A stretch of 64,000 nucleotides of DNA from Agromyces flavus (GTDB lineage Bacteria > Actinomycetota > Actinomycetes > Actinomycetales > Microbacteriaceae): NCBI RefSeq assembly GCF_900104685.1, contig NZ_LT629755.1:930001-994000 (forward strand). Direction: 5' to 3'. Below the pieces are notes generated by a model. The model was not told the origin of the DNA and did not search any database. It worked only from the letters and a program-made list of their open reading frames with translations. The stretch's first letter is position 1; every line of letters begins with the position of its first letter. Positions 1 through 7,966 of this stretch are shown piece by piece. Both the position numbers and the translations under genes were made by a program.

Positions 1-221
1 GCGCCATCCTTCGACGCGTCCACGGGGCGCTCGACGACCTGACCGAAGCGGAACGCCGCGTCTTCGACGCGCTCGGCGTGCGCCGGTCACGGACCGTTTC
101 CGAGCTGGCGGAGCGATCCCGTCTCGGAACCGGCGCGGTCCTGGGCGGCCTCGGCGCCCTCGAAGCGACCGGGCTGGCGCGGCGCGTCGCCGACGGCTGG
201 GTTCGGCGGCGCTCCGCCTGA
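1..221 (+). CDS. dprA: DNA-processing protein DprA, C-terminal fragment (cut by the window edge)
   Basis: Frame 3 is open from the left edge to a TGA at 219-221. It encodes about 72 residues with the character of the DprA C-terminal winged-helix domain: LTEAERRVFDALGVRR, then VSELAERSRLGTGAVLGGLGALEATGLARR. In DprA family proteins this small domain follows the Rossmann-like DNA-binding core that loads RecA on single-stranded DNA. Only the tail is visible, so the identification rests on the winged-helix pattern and on xerC lying just downstream, the usual actinobacterial neighbour. The 5' part lies outside the window. Confidence 0.7.
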   Translation, partial: AILRRVHGALDDLTEAERRVFDALGVRRSRTVSELAERSRLGTGAVLGGLGALEATGLARRVADGWVRRRSA

Positions 222-248
222 CGCTGACGCCGCCGCGGCCCGTGGCTC

Positions 249-265
249 TAGGCTGGCCGCGGAGG
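249..265 (+). promoter_or_regulatory. Promoter -10 and ribosome binding site of the metallophosphoesterase gene
   Basis: A TAGGCT -10-like hexamer lies at 249-254, and GGAGGT at 260-265 stands five bases before the ATG at 271. It is a leadered start, unlike many others in this window. Confidence 0.45.
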
Positions 266-270
266 TAGAC

Positions 271-1185
271 ATGGACCATCCTCGGCTCGGCCGGTACCCC
301 GCGGCACGCCACGTCATCGCACACCTCAGTGACACGCACTTCCTCGCCGGAGGCGCGCCGCTCGGCGGCCTCGCCGACACCGTCGCGCACCTCGATCGCG
401 CGATCGTGCAGTTGCGGCGGCTCGCGGGCTCGCTCGCCGCCATCCTGGTGACCGGAGACGTCGCCGACCTCGGCGAACCCGACGCCTATCGGCGCATCCG
501 GGATGCGCTCCAGCCGCTCGCCGACGAGACCGGTGCGCGGCTGATCTGGGTCATGGGCAACCACGACGAGCGCACGCCCTTCGCCGAGATCCTCCTCGGC
601 GAGCCCGAGCCTGGAGGGCCCGTCAACCGCGTGATCGAGGTCGATGGGCTGCGGATCGTCACCCTCGACTCGAGCGTTCCGGGCTACCACCACGGCGTGC
701 TCGAGAGCTCCACGTTGAACTGGCTCGACGAGGTCCTGGCCGAGCCGGCCGAGCACGGAACCGTCGTCGCCCTGCACCATGCACCGATCGCGACGCCCCT
801 CGCGCTCATGGACGTGCTCGAGCTCAGGGGCCAAGACGAGTTCGCCGACGTCATCCGCGGACGCGACGTCCGCGCCATCCTCGGCGGGCACCTGCACTAC
901 CCGACCCAAGGCGAGTTCGCGGGCATCCCGGTGTTCGTCGCGGGTTCGCTGGCGTACACGATGGACCTCTCCGCGCCGCCGCGCGAACTCGTGGGCATCG
1001 ACGGCGGGCACTCGGTCTCCCTCGTGCACTTCTTCGACGACGGCGTCGTCAGCTCGGTCGTACCCGTCGGTGCATTCGCCGAGATCACGAGCTTCGGCGA
1101 GCAGTTCCTGCGCGAGGTCGAAGACCTCGACGACGCGGGCCGGTTGGAACGCTTCTCACGGAAGCGCGAGGCCACCGGCGGATGA
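271..1185 (+). CDS. Calcineurin-like metallophosphoesterase (CpdA-type 3',5'-cyclic nucleotide phosphodiesterase family)
   Basis: The 304-residue protein shows the ordered metal-binding motifs of class III phosphodiesterases: HLSDTHF near residue 18, VTGDVADLG near 64, VMGNHDE near 94, ALHHAP near 169 and GGHLHY near 206. Asp and His of these motifs bind the two catalytic metal ions. The family includes CpdA cAMP phosphodiesterases but also other phosphoesterases, so the substrate cannot be assigned. No signal peptide or membrane segment is seen, so it is probably cytoplasmic. The ATG follows a good GGAGGT. The stop overlaps the xerC start by four bases (ATGA), so the two are translationally coupled. 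Confidence 0.85.
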   Translation: MDHPRLGRYPAARHVIAHLSDTHFLAGGAPLGGLADTVAHLDRAIVQLRRLAGSLAAILVTGDVADLGEPDAYRRIRDALQPLADETGARLIWVMGNHDERTPFAEILLGEPEPGGPVNRVIEVDGLRIVTLDSSVPGYHHGVLESSTLNWLDEVLAEPAEHGTVVALHHAPIATPLALMDVLELRGQDEFADVIRGRDVRAILGGHLHYPTQGEFAGIPVFVAGSLAYTMDLSAPPRELVGIDGGHSVSLVHFFDDGVVSSVVPVGAFAEITSFGEQFLREVEDLDDAGRLERFSRKREATGG

Positions 1186-2177
1186 CCGACGCGGACGGGT
1201 CGGGATCGTTGCGCGCCCCGCGCGCATCGGCCGTCGTCCCGCTCGATTCGCTCGTCGACCGGTACCTCGACCACGTGCGGGTCGAGCGCGGGTATTCGCC
1301 CCACACCGTCGCGGCGTACGCGTCCGACCTCGCCGACCTCGTCGTGTTCGCCGAGTCGCGTGGCGTCCGCGCGCAGACGGGACTCGACCTCGATCTCCTG
1401 CGGGACTGGCTCTGGGTCGCGACCGAACGCGGCTCGGCGAGGGCGACGATCGCCCGGCGGGCGGCCTCAGCGCGCGGGTTCGGGGCGTGGATGGAACGCA
1501 CCGGCGCAGTTCCGGCCGATCCGGCGGTCCGGCTGCGCGCGCCCAGGGCCAATCGCACCCTCCCGCGGGTGGTCGCCGCTCCCGCGGTCGGGGAGCTCCT
1601 CGCCGGCCTGGGCGCGAGGGCCCAGGACGGAGACCCGGTTCACGTCCGGGATCTCGCGATCGTCGAACTGCTCTACGCGTGCGGACTCCGCGTCTCGGAA
1701 TTGGTCGGGCTCGACGTCGACGACATCGACCGCGGCAACCGGACGGTCCGCGTCGTGGGCAAGGGAGCCAAGGAGCGGGTCGTCCCGTACGGCGCACCCG
1801 CTGCGGCGGCGCTCGACCGCTACCTCGACCACGCCAGGCGGGTGCTCCTCACCGCGGCGAGCGGCGACGGCGGACGATCAGCCGGGCCGGCCGATGGCAC
1901 CCGCGCCGCGTTCCTCGGCGTGCGCGGCGGGCGGCTCGGCGTCCGGAGCGTGCACCGGCTCGTCGCCGACCTGCTTCGGGACGTCCCGGGCTCGGGTCCG
2001 GCCGGACCGCACGCCTTCCGGCACAGCGCGGCCACGCACCTGCTCGACGGCGGCGCCGACCTGCGCGCCGTCCAGGAGTTCCTGGGCCACGCGAGCCTGG
2101 GCACCACGCAGATCTACACCCACGTCTCCGCCGAGCGGCTCAAGCAGACGTATCGGACCGCGCACCCGCGCGCGTGA
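1182..2177 (+). CDS. xerC: Tyrosine recombinase XerC
   Basis: A 331-residue tyrosine recombinase. The N-terminal SAM-like DNA-binding domain (DRYLDHVRVERGYSPHTVAAY) is followed by the catalytic domain with Arg in ACGLRVSELVGL, Lys in VVGKGAKERVVP, HAFRHSAATHLL, LGHASLGTTQIYTHV and the nucleophilic Tyr in that last block. XerC with XerD resolves chromosome dimers at dif. XerD is not in this window, and the dprA neighbourhood is where actinobacteria usually carry XerC. It is somewhat longer than the E. coli protein (298 aa), with a small insertion near residues 220-245 (TAASGDGGRSAGPADGTR). The start overlaps the phosphoesterase stop. Confidence 0.9.
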   Translation: MTDADGSGSLRAPRASAVVPLDSLVDRYLDHVRVERGYSPHTVAAYASDLADLVVFAESRGVRAQTGLDLDLLRDWLWVATERGSARATIARRAASARGFGAWMERTGAVPADPAVRLRAPRANRTLPRVVAAPAVGELLAGLGARAQDGDPVHVRDLAIVELLYACGLRVSELVGLDVDDIDRGNRTVRVVGKGAKERVVPYGAPAAAALDRYLDHARRVLLTAASGDGGRSAGPADGTRAAFLGVRGGRLGVRSVHRLVADLLRDVPGSGPAGPHAFRHSAATHLLDGGADLRAVQEFLGHASLGTTQIYTHVSAERLKQTYRTAHPRA

Positions 2178-2180
2178 CCG

Positions 2181-2202
2181 GTGCGATGCCCGATCGGGGC
2201 AC
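2181..2202. terminator. Small hairpin between convergent xerC and M23 peptidase genes
   Basis: The core CCCGATCGGG palindrome is flanked by GTGC and GCAC arms. There is no T-run, and it may simply end both convergent transcripts weakly. Confidence 0.3.
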
Positions 2203-2205
2203 GAC

Positions 2206-2760
2206 TCAGTCGGCGAGCGGGAGGAGCACTGCGCGCGGGACGCCCCCGAGGAACAGCATGGGCGAGACGTACTCGCCGTGCACGCGGACGCCGAAGTGTA
2301 CGCACCGAGCATCGCAGTGGCCGCCGGAGCTGACGACGCCGATCGGCTCGCCTTCGGCGACCGCGACCCCTGCGGTCACGGACGCCGCGACGGGTTCGAT
2401 CGAACTGACGACGCCGTCACCGTGATCGATCGAGAGCACCGGTCGTCCGGCCACGGGCCCGGCGAACGAGACGACCCCGTCGTCCGGTGCGCGAACCGAT
2501 CCGCCCGGCGCCACGGCCAGGTCGATCCCGCGGTGACCCGCCGCGTACGGCGTCGGCGGTGCGCGGAACGGCTCGACGAGTGCGATGGGCGGGCCGACCG
2601 GCCAGCTCCACGTCGGCTCGGCGGCCGCATCGGCTCGAGCCGGTCGGGGGACCGTCGCGGACGGTGATGCGGACGCGGACGCGGGTGCGACGAGCAGCGT
2701 GAGACCGACGAGGAGGCCGAGCGCGGCGCGCGGGACGGGATGGCGGGCGGTGCGGGTCAT
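2206..2760 (-). CDS. Secreted M23 (LytM-type) peptidoglycan endopeptidase family protein
   Basis: The 184-residue product has an N-terminal signal peptide (basic start, hydrophobic ALGLLVGLTLLVAPASASA) and an M23 fold after residue 60. HRGIDLA supplies the HxxxD zinc ligands, and the terminal motif reads HCDARCVHFGVR. In canonical LytM enzymes the last motif is HxH. Here the first histidine is Cys (CVH), a substitution I recall in the actinobacterial M23 proteins next to rpsB. The second ligand histidine is kept. It would act outside the membrane on cell-wall crosslinks or be a non-catalytic wall-binding homologue. It is convergent with xerC and divergent from rpsB. Confidence 0.8.
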   Translation of the reverse strand: MTRTARHPVPRAALGLLVGLTLLVAPASASASPSATVPRPARADAAAEPTWSWPVGPPIALVEPFRAPPTPYAAGHRGIDLAVAPGGSVRAPDDGVVSFAGPVAGRPVLSIDHGDGVVSSIEPVAASVTAGVAVAEGEPIGVVSSGGHCDARCVHFGVRVHGEYVSPMLFLGGVPRAVLLPLAD

Positions 2761-2869
2761 GCGTCGAACATGCCCGGCGTGACATCCGTACCCCTGACCC
2801 GTGATTCATAGGGGGATCGGACCCCGCCATGCGCGCCTGTGGAGGGCGGGTCGGCGCGCGACCGCGTGA

Positions 2870-2875
2870 TAGCAT
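2870..2875 (+). promoter_or_regulatory. Candidate -10 box of the rpsB-tsf transcript
   Basis: TAGCAT lies about 165 bases upstream of rpsB in the 280-base divergent region. It would give a leader of roughly 155 bases, long enough for ribosomal-protein autoregulation, but I recognise no specific leader motif. No clear -35 is visible. The rest of 2761-3040 holds no recognisable gene. Confidence 0.35.
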
Positions 2876-3040
2876 GTCCGGAGCGTCCCGCGTGTCGGGG
2901 CGACTACGCGTGCCCATTCGGCCACCGACTCCACTCAGTCCCGCTCGTCTCCTCGAAGCACGAGCCGGCGGAGCCGTGCCGGGCACCAGGGCTCCCGGCC
3001 GCCGGCCGGAGCGACAACTGAGATCAGAAGGAGTACGGCC

Positions 3041-3964
3041 ATGGCCGTCGTCACCATCCGCCAGCTGCTCGACAGCGGCGTGCACTTCGGGCACCAGACC
3101 CGCCGTTGGAACCCGAAGATGAAGCGCTTCATCTTCACCGAGCGTTCCGGCATCTACATCATCGACCTGCAGCAGTCGCTGGCCTACATCGACAAGGCCT
3201 ACGACTTCGTCAAGGAGACGGTCGCCCACGGCGGCACCATCCTCTTCGTCGGCACCAAGAAGCAGGCGCAGGAGTCGATCGCCGAGCAGGCGACGCGCGT
3301 CGGCCAGCCCTACGTCAACCAGCGCTGGCTCGGTGGCCTCCTCACCAACTTCGCCACGGTCTCCAAGCGCCTCGCGCGCATGAAGGAGCTCGAGGAGCTC
3401 GACTTCGAGGGCACCACCTCGGGCTTCACCAAGAAGGAGCTGCTCCTCAAGAAGCGCGAGCTCGACAAGCTCCACAAGTCGCTCGGCGGCATCCGCAACC
3501 TCGCGAAGACGCCGTCGGCGCTCTGGGTGGTCGACACCAAGAAGGAGCACCTCGCGATCGACGAGGCCAAGAAGCTGGGCATCCCCGTGATCGGCATCCT
3601 CGACACCAACTGCGACCCCGACGAGGTCCAGTACCCCATCCCGGGCAACGACGACGCGATCCGCTCCGTGAGCCTGCTCACGCGCATCATCGCCGACGCC
3701 GCGGCCGAGGGCCTGATCCAGCGCCACCAGAAGCCCGAGGAGGGCGAGGAGGCCGAGCCGCTCGCCGAGTGGGAGCAGGAGCTGCTCCAGGCCGGTGCTG
3801 CCGAGACCCCCGCGCAGTCGTCCGCTGAGACGGCCGAGGTCGCCGGCACCGAGTCCGAGGCGCAGGCCGAAGCCGCCGAGGTCGTCGACGAGGCGGCCGC
3901 CGAGGTCGCCGCGACCGAGTCCGAGGCCGACGCCGAGGGCGCGGCTGCTGCCGAGACCAAGTAA
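3041..3964 (+). CDS. rpsB: 30S ribosomal protein S2
   Basis: The S2 signature is clear: [25 protein letters not shown] at the N-terminus, [25 protein letters not shown] and [15 protein letters not shown]. It assembles on the 30S head and binds S1/mRNA regions. At 307 residues it is about 65 longer than E. coli S2. The extra part, after roughly residue 230, is a low-complexity Ala/Glu tail, a common actinobacterial feature. The ATG is preceded by AGAAGGAG. It is co-transcribed with tsf 48 bases downstream. Confidence 0.98.
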   Translation: MAVVTIRQLLDSGVHFGHQTRRWNPKMKRFIFTERSGIYIIDLQQSLAYIDKAYDFVKETVAHGGTILFVGTKKQAQESIAEQATRVGQPYVNQRWLGGLLTNFATVSKRLARMKELEELDFEGTTSGFTKKELLLKKRELDKLHKSLGGIRNLAKTPSALWVVDTKKEHLAIDEAKKLGIPVIGILDTNCDPDEVQYPIPGNDDAIRSVSLLTRIIADAAAEGLIQRHQKPEEGEEAEPLAEWEQELLQAGAAETPAQSSAETAEVAGTESEAQAEAAEVVDEAAAEVAATESEADAEGAAAAETK

Positions 3965-4012
3965 CACCCCCACTCCACCAGCCAGACCACGAGTCCAGGA
4001 GACTGCCACAAC

Positions 4013-4843
4013 ATGGCCAACTTCACCCTCGAAGACGTCAAGACCCTGCGCGAGCGCCTCGGCACCGGCATGGTCGACACCAAGAACGCGCTCGTCGAGG
4101 CCGACGGCGACCTCGAGAAGGCCGTCGAGATCCTCCGCCTGAAGGGCGCGAAGGGCAACGCGAAGCGGGCCGACCGCTCGACCGCCGAGGGCCTCGTCGC
4201 CGCCGCCGACAACGGCGACGGCACGGCCACCCTCATCGAGCTCGCCTGCGAGACCGACTTCGTCGCCAAGGGCGACAAGTTCGTCGGTCTCGCCGACCGC
4301 GTGCTCGCGGCGGTCGCCGCGGCTCGCGCCGAGACCGTCGAGGCCGCCCTGGCCGCGCCGGCCGAGGGCAAGACCGTCGCCGTCGTGATCGACGAGGATG
4401 CCGCCATCCTCGGCGAGAAGGTCGAGCTGCGCCGCGTCCGCCTCGTCAAGGGCGAGCACTTCTCGATCTACCTGCACAAGACCTCGAAGGACCTGCCCCC
4501 GCAGGTCGGCGTGGTCCTCGGCTACTCGGGCGACGACGCCGAGACCGCGCGCTCGATCGCGCAGCACATCTCGTTCGCCGCGCCGGAGTACCTCACGCGT
4601 GAGGACGTCCCGGCCGAGGCCGTCGAGAAGGAGCGCACGATCGTCGAGCAGATCACGCGCGAGGAGGGCAAGCCCGAGGCCGCGCTGCCGAAGATCGTCG
4701 AGGGTCGCCTCGGCGCCTTCTTCAAGCAGGTCGCGCTGCTCGAGCAGGACTACGCCAAGGACAACAAGCTGTCCGTCGGCAAGGTCGTCTCGGACGCGGG
4801 CCTCACGGTCACCGACTTCGCCCGCTTCAAGGTCGGCGCGTAA
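4013..4843 (+). CDS. tsf: Translation elongation factor Ts
   Basis: This 276-residue EF-Ts has the family signatures LRERLGTGMVDTKNALVEADGD (UBA-like N-terminal domain) and LIELACETDFVAKGDKF. The C-terminus carries the dimerisation/coiled region and the final SVGKVVSDAGLTVTDFARFKVG. It catalyses GDP/GTP exchange on EF-Tu. It starts at ATG after CAGGAGA and is the second gene of the rpsB-tsf unit. A strong hairpin follows the stop within 12 bases. Confidence 0.98.
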   Translation: MANFTLEDVKTLRERLGTGMVDTKNALVEADGDLEKAVEILRLKGAKGNAKRADRSTAEGLVAAADNGDGTATLIELACETDFVAKGDKFVGLADRVLAAVAAARAETVEAALAAPAEGKTVAVVIDEDAAILGEKVELRRVRLVKGEHFSIYLHKTSKDLPPQVGVVLGYSGDDAETARSIAQHISFAAPEYLTREDVPAEAVEKERTIVEQITREEGKPEAALPKIVEGRLGAFFKQVALLEQDYAKDNKLSVGKVVSDAGLTVTDFARFKVGA

Positions 4844-4854
4844 GTTGCGACAGG

Positions 4855-4889
4855 GGAGTCCGGATCGCCTCGGCGATCCGGGCTCCTTT
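4855..4889 (+). terminator. Intrinsic terminator after tsf
   Basis: The arms GGAGTCCGGATCGCC and GGCGATCCGGGCTCC pair over 15 bp with one G-T wobble and a very short loop, followed by TTT. It separates rpsB-tsf from pyrH-frr. Confidence 0.8.
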
Positions 4890-4930
4890 GCTGTGTCCGG
4901 ATGCCGCGACACCTCGCGGCACACCGGATG

Positions 4931-4953
4931 CCGCCCGGCCCGCAGCCGGGCGG
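4931..4953 (+). terminator. Second hairpin in the tsf-pyrH gap
   Basis: CCGCCCGGC and GCCGGGCGG form a perfect 9-bp stem with a 5-base loop. A weaker GCCGCG/CGCGGC hairpin lies between it and the first terminator (4903-4920). No T-run follows, so it is a backup terminator or a leader structure. Confidence 0.4.
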
Positions 4954-4991
4954 AACGGGTCGGGTCGCTGCGGTCCGGACCGGCGAACCAC

Positions 4992-4997
4992 TAGTTT
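4992..4997 (+). promoter_or_regulatory. Candidate -10 box of pyrH
   Basis: TAGTTT lies 30 bases upstream of the pyrH ATG, and a purine-rich AGGGGAAGGA follows in the leader. It comes after the tsf terminators, so pyrH has its own promoter. Confidence 0.45.
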
Positions 4998-5027
4998 TGA
5001 CTCCCAGAGGGGAAGGATCGGTCGCTG

Positions 5028-5759
5028 ATGACGGAACGCAAGCGCAGGGTCATGCTCAAGCTGTCGGGGGAGGCGTTCGGCGGCGGCGCGCTCGGGGTCA
5101 ATCCCGACGTGGTCAGTGCCATGGCCCGCGAGATCGCCGACGCCGCACGCACCGTCGAGGTCGCGATCGTCGTCGGCGGCGGCAACTTCTTCCGGGGCGC
5201 CGAGCTGTCCGAGCGCGGGATGGATCGCGGGCGCGCCGACTACATGGGCATGCTGGGCACGGTCATGAACTCCCTCGCCCTGCAGGACTTCCTCGAGCAG
5301 GCCGGGGCCGAGACGCGCGTGCAGTCCGCGATCTCGATGACGCAGGTCGCCGAGCCGTACATCCCGCGCCGCGCGGAGCGGCACATGGAGAAGGGCCGGG
5401 TCGTGATCTTCGGCGCCGGAGCGGGTCTGCCCTACTTCTCGACCGACACCGTCGCCGCCCAGCGCGCGCTCGAGATCGACGCCGACGTGGTGCTCGTGGC
5501 GAAGAACGGAGTCGACGGCGTCTACACCGACGACCCCCGCACCAACCCCGACGCACGCAAGCTCGATCGCATCAGCTACCAGGAGGCGCTGCAGCGCGGC
5601 CTCAAGGTCGTCGACTCGACCGCGTTCAGCCTCTGCATGGATAACGGCATGCCCATGCTGGTGTTCGGGATGGAGCCCGCCGGCAACGTCACCAAGGCCA
5701 TCCTGGGCGAGGAACTCGGCACCGTCGTGAGCAACGGCGAGCCGGCACTCGCTCGATAG
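5028..5759 (+). CDS. pyrH: UMP kinase
   Basis: The 243-residue amino-acid-kinase-fold protein phosphorylates UMP to [14 protein letters not shown] at the N-terminus binds phosphate, [12 protein letters not shown] follows, and [16 protein letters not shown] is the typical PyrH block. [17 protein letters not shown] and [20 protein letters not shown] complete the family signature. Length equals the usual 235-245. It is followed 30 bases later by frr, the conserved bacterial order, and frr also has a promoter of its own inside the 3' end of pyrH. Confidence 0.97.
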   Translation: MTERKRRVMLKLSGEAFGGGALGVNPDVVSAMAREIADAARTVEVAIVVGGGNFFRGAELSERGMDRGRADYMGMLGTVMNSLALQDFLEQAGAETRVQSAISMTQVAEPYIPRRAERHMEKGRVVIFGAGAGLPYFSTDTVAAQRALEIDADVVLVAKNGVDGVYTDDPRTNPDARKLDRISYQEALQRGLKVVDSTAFSLCMDNGMPMLVFGMEPAGNVTKAILGEELGTVVSNGEPALAR

Positions 5760-5762
5760 ACT
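5757..5762 (+). promoter_or_regulatory. Candidate -10 box of frr
   Basis: TAGACT overlaps the pyrH stop codon, 27 bases before the frr GTG. An AGAAGGAG ribosome binding site lies between. Confidence 0.45.
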
Positions 5763-5789
5763 GGCCCGAGCCCGAGAGAAGGAGTCCCC

Positions 5790-6344
5790 GTGATCGCGGA
5801 TGTTCTGTCCGAAGCAAGTGCACGCATGCAGAAGGCCGTCGAGGTCGCGAAGGACGACTTCGCCACCGTCCGGACCGGGCGCGCGAACCCGCAGCTGTTC
5901 CAGAAGATCATGGTGAGCTACTACGGCACGCCGACGCCGCTGTCGCAGCTCGCCTCGCTCCAGAACCAGGAGGCGCGCACGCTCGTCGTCACGCCGTACG
6001 ACAAGAGCGCCCTGAAGGACATCGAGCAGGCCATCCGCGACACCCCGAACCTCGGCGCCAATCCCACCAACGACGGCAACATCGTGCGCGTCACGCTCCC
6101 CGAGCTCACCGAGGAGCGGCGCAAGGAGTACGTGAAGATCGTCCGATCCAAGGCCGAGGATGCGCGCGTGTCGGTGCGCAACATCCGGCGCAAGGCCAAG
6201 GACGATCTCGAGGCGCTCAAGGGCGAGGTCGGCGACGACGAGGTGGCCCGCGGCGAGAAGGAGCTCGAGCACGTGACGAAGTCGCACGTCGACCAGATCG
6301 ACGATGCGCTCAAGCGCAAGGAAGCCGAGCTCCTCGAGGTCTAG
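5790..6344 (+). CDS. frr: Ribosome recycling factor
   Basis: This 184-residue protein has the RRF blocks [44 protein letters not shown] and [14 protein letters not shown]. With EF-G it splits post-termination ribosomes. The GTG start is supported by AGAAGGAG eight bases upstream and by alignment to the family N-terminus. cdsA begins seven bases after the stop. Confidence 0.98.
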   Translation: MIADVLSEASARMQKAVEVAKDDFATVRTGRANPQLFQKIMVSYYGTPTPLSQLASLQNQEARTLVVTPYDKSALKDIEQAIRDTPNLGANPTNDGNIVRVTLPELTEERRKEYVKIVRSKAEDARVSVRNIRRKAKDDLEALKGEVGDDEVARGEKELEHVTKSHVDQIDDALKRKEAELLEV

Positions 6345-6351
6345 GACCACC

Positions 6352-7344
6352 ATGACAGGCGTCCCCGATGGCGAGGGTCCGGACGCCGGCGACGAACAGC
6401 ATTCGACGCGGGCGGAATTCCGCGCGCAGATGCACCAAGCGCGCGTCGACCTGGAGCGGCAGCTCGAGACCTCTCGCGCCCAGTTCGACCAGGCGCAGGA
6501 GCGCATCAACGCACGCACGGGCCGGAACCTGCTGGTCGCGATCCTCATCGGCCTCGGGTTCGGCGGCGTGCTGCTGCTCAGCCTGCTCGTCGTCAAAGAG
6601 CTGTTCATGGTCTTCGCGGTCGTCGTGGCCGGATTCGCCAGCTCCGAGCTCGCCGCGGCACTGCGCCACGGCGGGTACCTGGTCCCGCGCATCCCCACGG
6701 TCGTCGCCGCGGTGGCGGCGGTTCCGGTGGCGTACTACGGGGGCGCGGCCGGGCAGCTGATCGCCGTGCTCGGCGGCATGGTGCTCGTCGTGGCCTGGCG
6801 ACTCGCCGAGCAGGCGGTGCCGAGCGTGCGAGCGGCGTCGAGCAGCTCGCGGGGTCTCGCCCGCGACCTCGGCGCGGGGATCTTCGTGCAGGGCTACGTC
6901 ACGTTCCTCGCGACGTTCGCGGTCGTGCTGACGGCGGCCGAGGGCGGCCAGTGGTGGACCCTCGCGTTCATCATCATCGTCGTCGCGACCGACACGGGCG
7001 CATACGGGTTCGGGCTCGCCTTCGGCAAGCATCCGATGGCCCCCGTGATCAGCCCGAAGAAGACCTGGGAGGGATTCGGCGGCGCGGTGCTCTCGAGCGG
7101 GCTCGCGGGGGTCATCCTGGCCGTGTTCATGCTCGGCGAACCGTGGTGGTTCGGGATCGTGTTCGGCGCCGCGATCATGCTGAGCGCCACGCTCGGCGAC
7201 CTCGCCGAATCGCTCATCAAGCGCGACCTCGGCATCAAGGACATGAGCTCGTGGCTGCCCGGGCACGGCGGCGTCCTCGACCGTCTCGACTCGATCCTGC
7301 CGTCGGCCGCGGTCGCCTACGCGGCCTTCCGGGTGTTCGGGTGA
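6352..7344 (+). CDS. cdsA: Phosphatidate cytidylyltransferase
   Basis: The 330-residue membrane enzyme makes CDP-diacylglycerol from phosphatidate and CTP, the branch point of phospholipid synthesis. A hydrophilic N-terminus of about 55 residues is followed by about eight hydrophobic segments. The family signature sits at the C-terminal end: SPKKTWEGFGGAVLSS, then ATLGDLAESLIKRDLGIKDMSSWLPGHGGVLDRLDS. I chose the ATG at 6352 over an in-frame ATG that would overlap frr. Its stop overlaps a GTG start of the next gene. Confidence 0.95.
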   Translation: MTGVPDGEGPDAGDEQHSTRAEFRAQMHQARVDLERQLETSRAQFDQAQERINARTGRNLLVAILIGLGFGGVLLLSLLVVKELFMVFAVVVAGFASSELAAALRHGGYLVPRIPTVVAAVAAVPVAYYGGAAGQLIAVLGGMVLVVAWRLAEQAVPSVRAASSSSRGLARDLGAGIFVQGYVTFLATFAVVLTAAEGGQWWTLAFIIIVVATDTGAYGFGLAFGKHPMAPVISPKKTWEGFGGAVLSSGLAGVILAVFMLGEPWWFGIVFGAAIMLSATLGDLAESLIKRDLGIKDMSSWLPGHGGVLDRLDSILPSAAVAYAAFRVFG

Positions 7345-7919
7345 ACGTGCGCGATACTGGTGCGGTGGATGCCACGTTCCCCCGTGCCCGCAAGAACCAG
7401 CTGGGCTACAAGACGACCGAGGTCGAGGACTTCTTCCAGCGAGCCCGGCGCGCGTACGACGGGCGCCCCCAGCGCGAGGACCCCGAACTCGATGCCGAGC
7501 GGATCCGCCTGACCGCCTTCTCGATGCAGAAGGGCGGCTTCTCGACGGCGCATGTCGATGCGGCCATGGAGCGGCTCGAGGACGCCTTCGCGTACCGCGA
7601 GCGCCAGATCGCCTCGCGCCTCCACGGCGACGACGCCTGGCTCGCCGAGGCCCGCACGACCGCGCAGGTCGTGGCGAACCGGCTCGCGCGCCCCGAGGGC
7701 GAGCGCTTCGATCGGGTGAGCGTGCTGGCGCTCGGCTACAACGTGCGCGAGGTCGACCGATTCGCCGAACGGCTCACGCGGTACTTCCGCGACGGATGGC
7801 CCATCGCGATCGATGACGTGCGCGGGGTCGTCTTCACGGCGCAGCGCGGTGGGTACCGGGAATCGCAGGTCGACCTCGTCCTCGACGCGGTCGTCGACGT
7901 GATGCTCGCCGTCCGGTGA
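7341..7919 (+). CDS. DivIVA domain-containing protein with two half-repeats
   Basis: The product has 192 residues from the GTG that overlaps the cdsA stop; an alternative in-frame GTG is at 7365. It contains two similar halves. The first reads FPRARKNQLGYKTTEVEDFF and then FSMQKGGFSTAHVDAAMERL. The second reads FDRVSVLALGYNVREVDRFA and then FTAQRGGYRESQVDLVLDAV. This resembles a duplicated DivIVA N-terminal module. There is no coiled-coil tail and no membrane segment. DivIVA family proteins mark curved membrane at poles and septa in actinobacteria. Placement after cdsA fits an envelope-growth role, but the specific function is unknown. Confidence 0.7.
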   Translation: MNVRDTGAVDATFPRARKNQLGYKTTEVEDFFQRARRAYDGRPQREDPELDAERIRLTAFSMQKGGFSTAHVDAAMERLEDAFAYRERQIASRLHGDDAWLAEARTTAQVVANRLARPEGERFDRVSVLALGYNVREVDRFAERLTRYFRDGWPIAIDDVRGVVFTAQRGGYRESQVDLVLDAVVDVMLAVR

Positions 7920-7951
7920 CGGTCCGGTTCGACCCGGACGGGTCCCTCCGA

Positions 7952-7957
7952 TACACT
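7952..7957 (+). promoter_or_regulatory. -10 box of the transglycosylase-like gene (leaderless type)
   Basis: TACACT ends nine bases before the GTG at 7967, with no Shine-Dalgarno between. Confidence 0.5.
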
Positions 7958-7966
7958 CGTCCAATC

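Noticed and set aside
1182..2177. Tyrosine recombinase considered as a phage or island integrase
   Set aside because: Its place after dprA, with coding bias like the neighbours and no att repeat or phage genes nearby, fits housekeeping XerC.
2417..4924. A long open frame (835 codons) on the minus strand across rpsB and tsf
   Set aside because: It is antisense to two unmistakable translation genes. At this G+C content, antisense frames stay open by codon bias, and the protein has no domain pattern.
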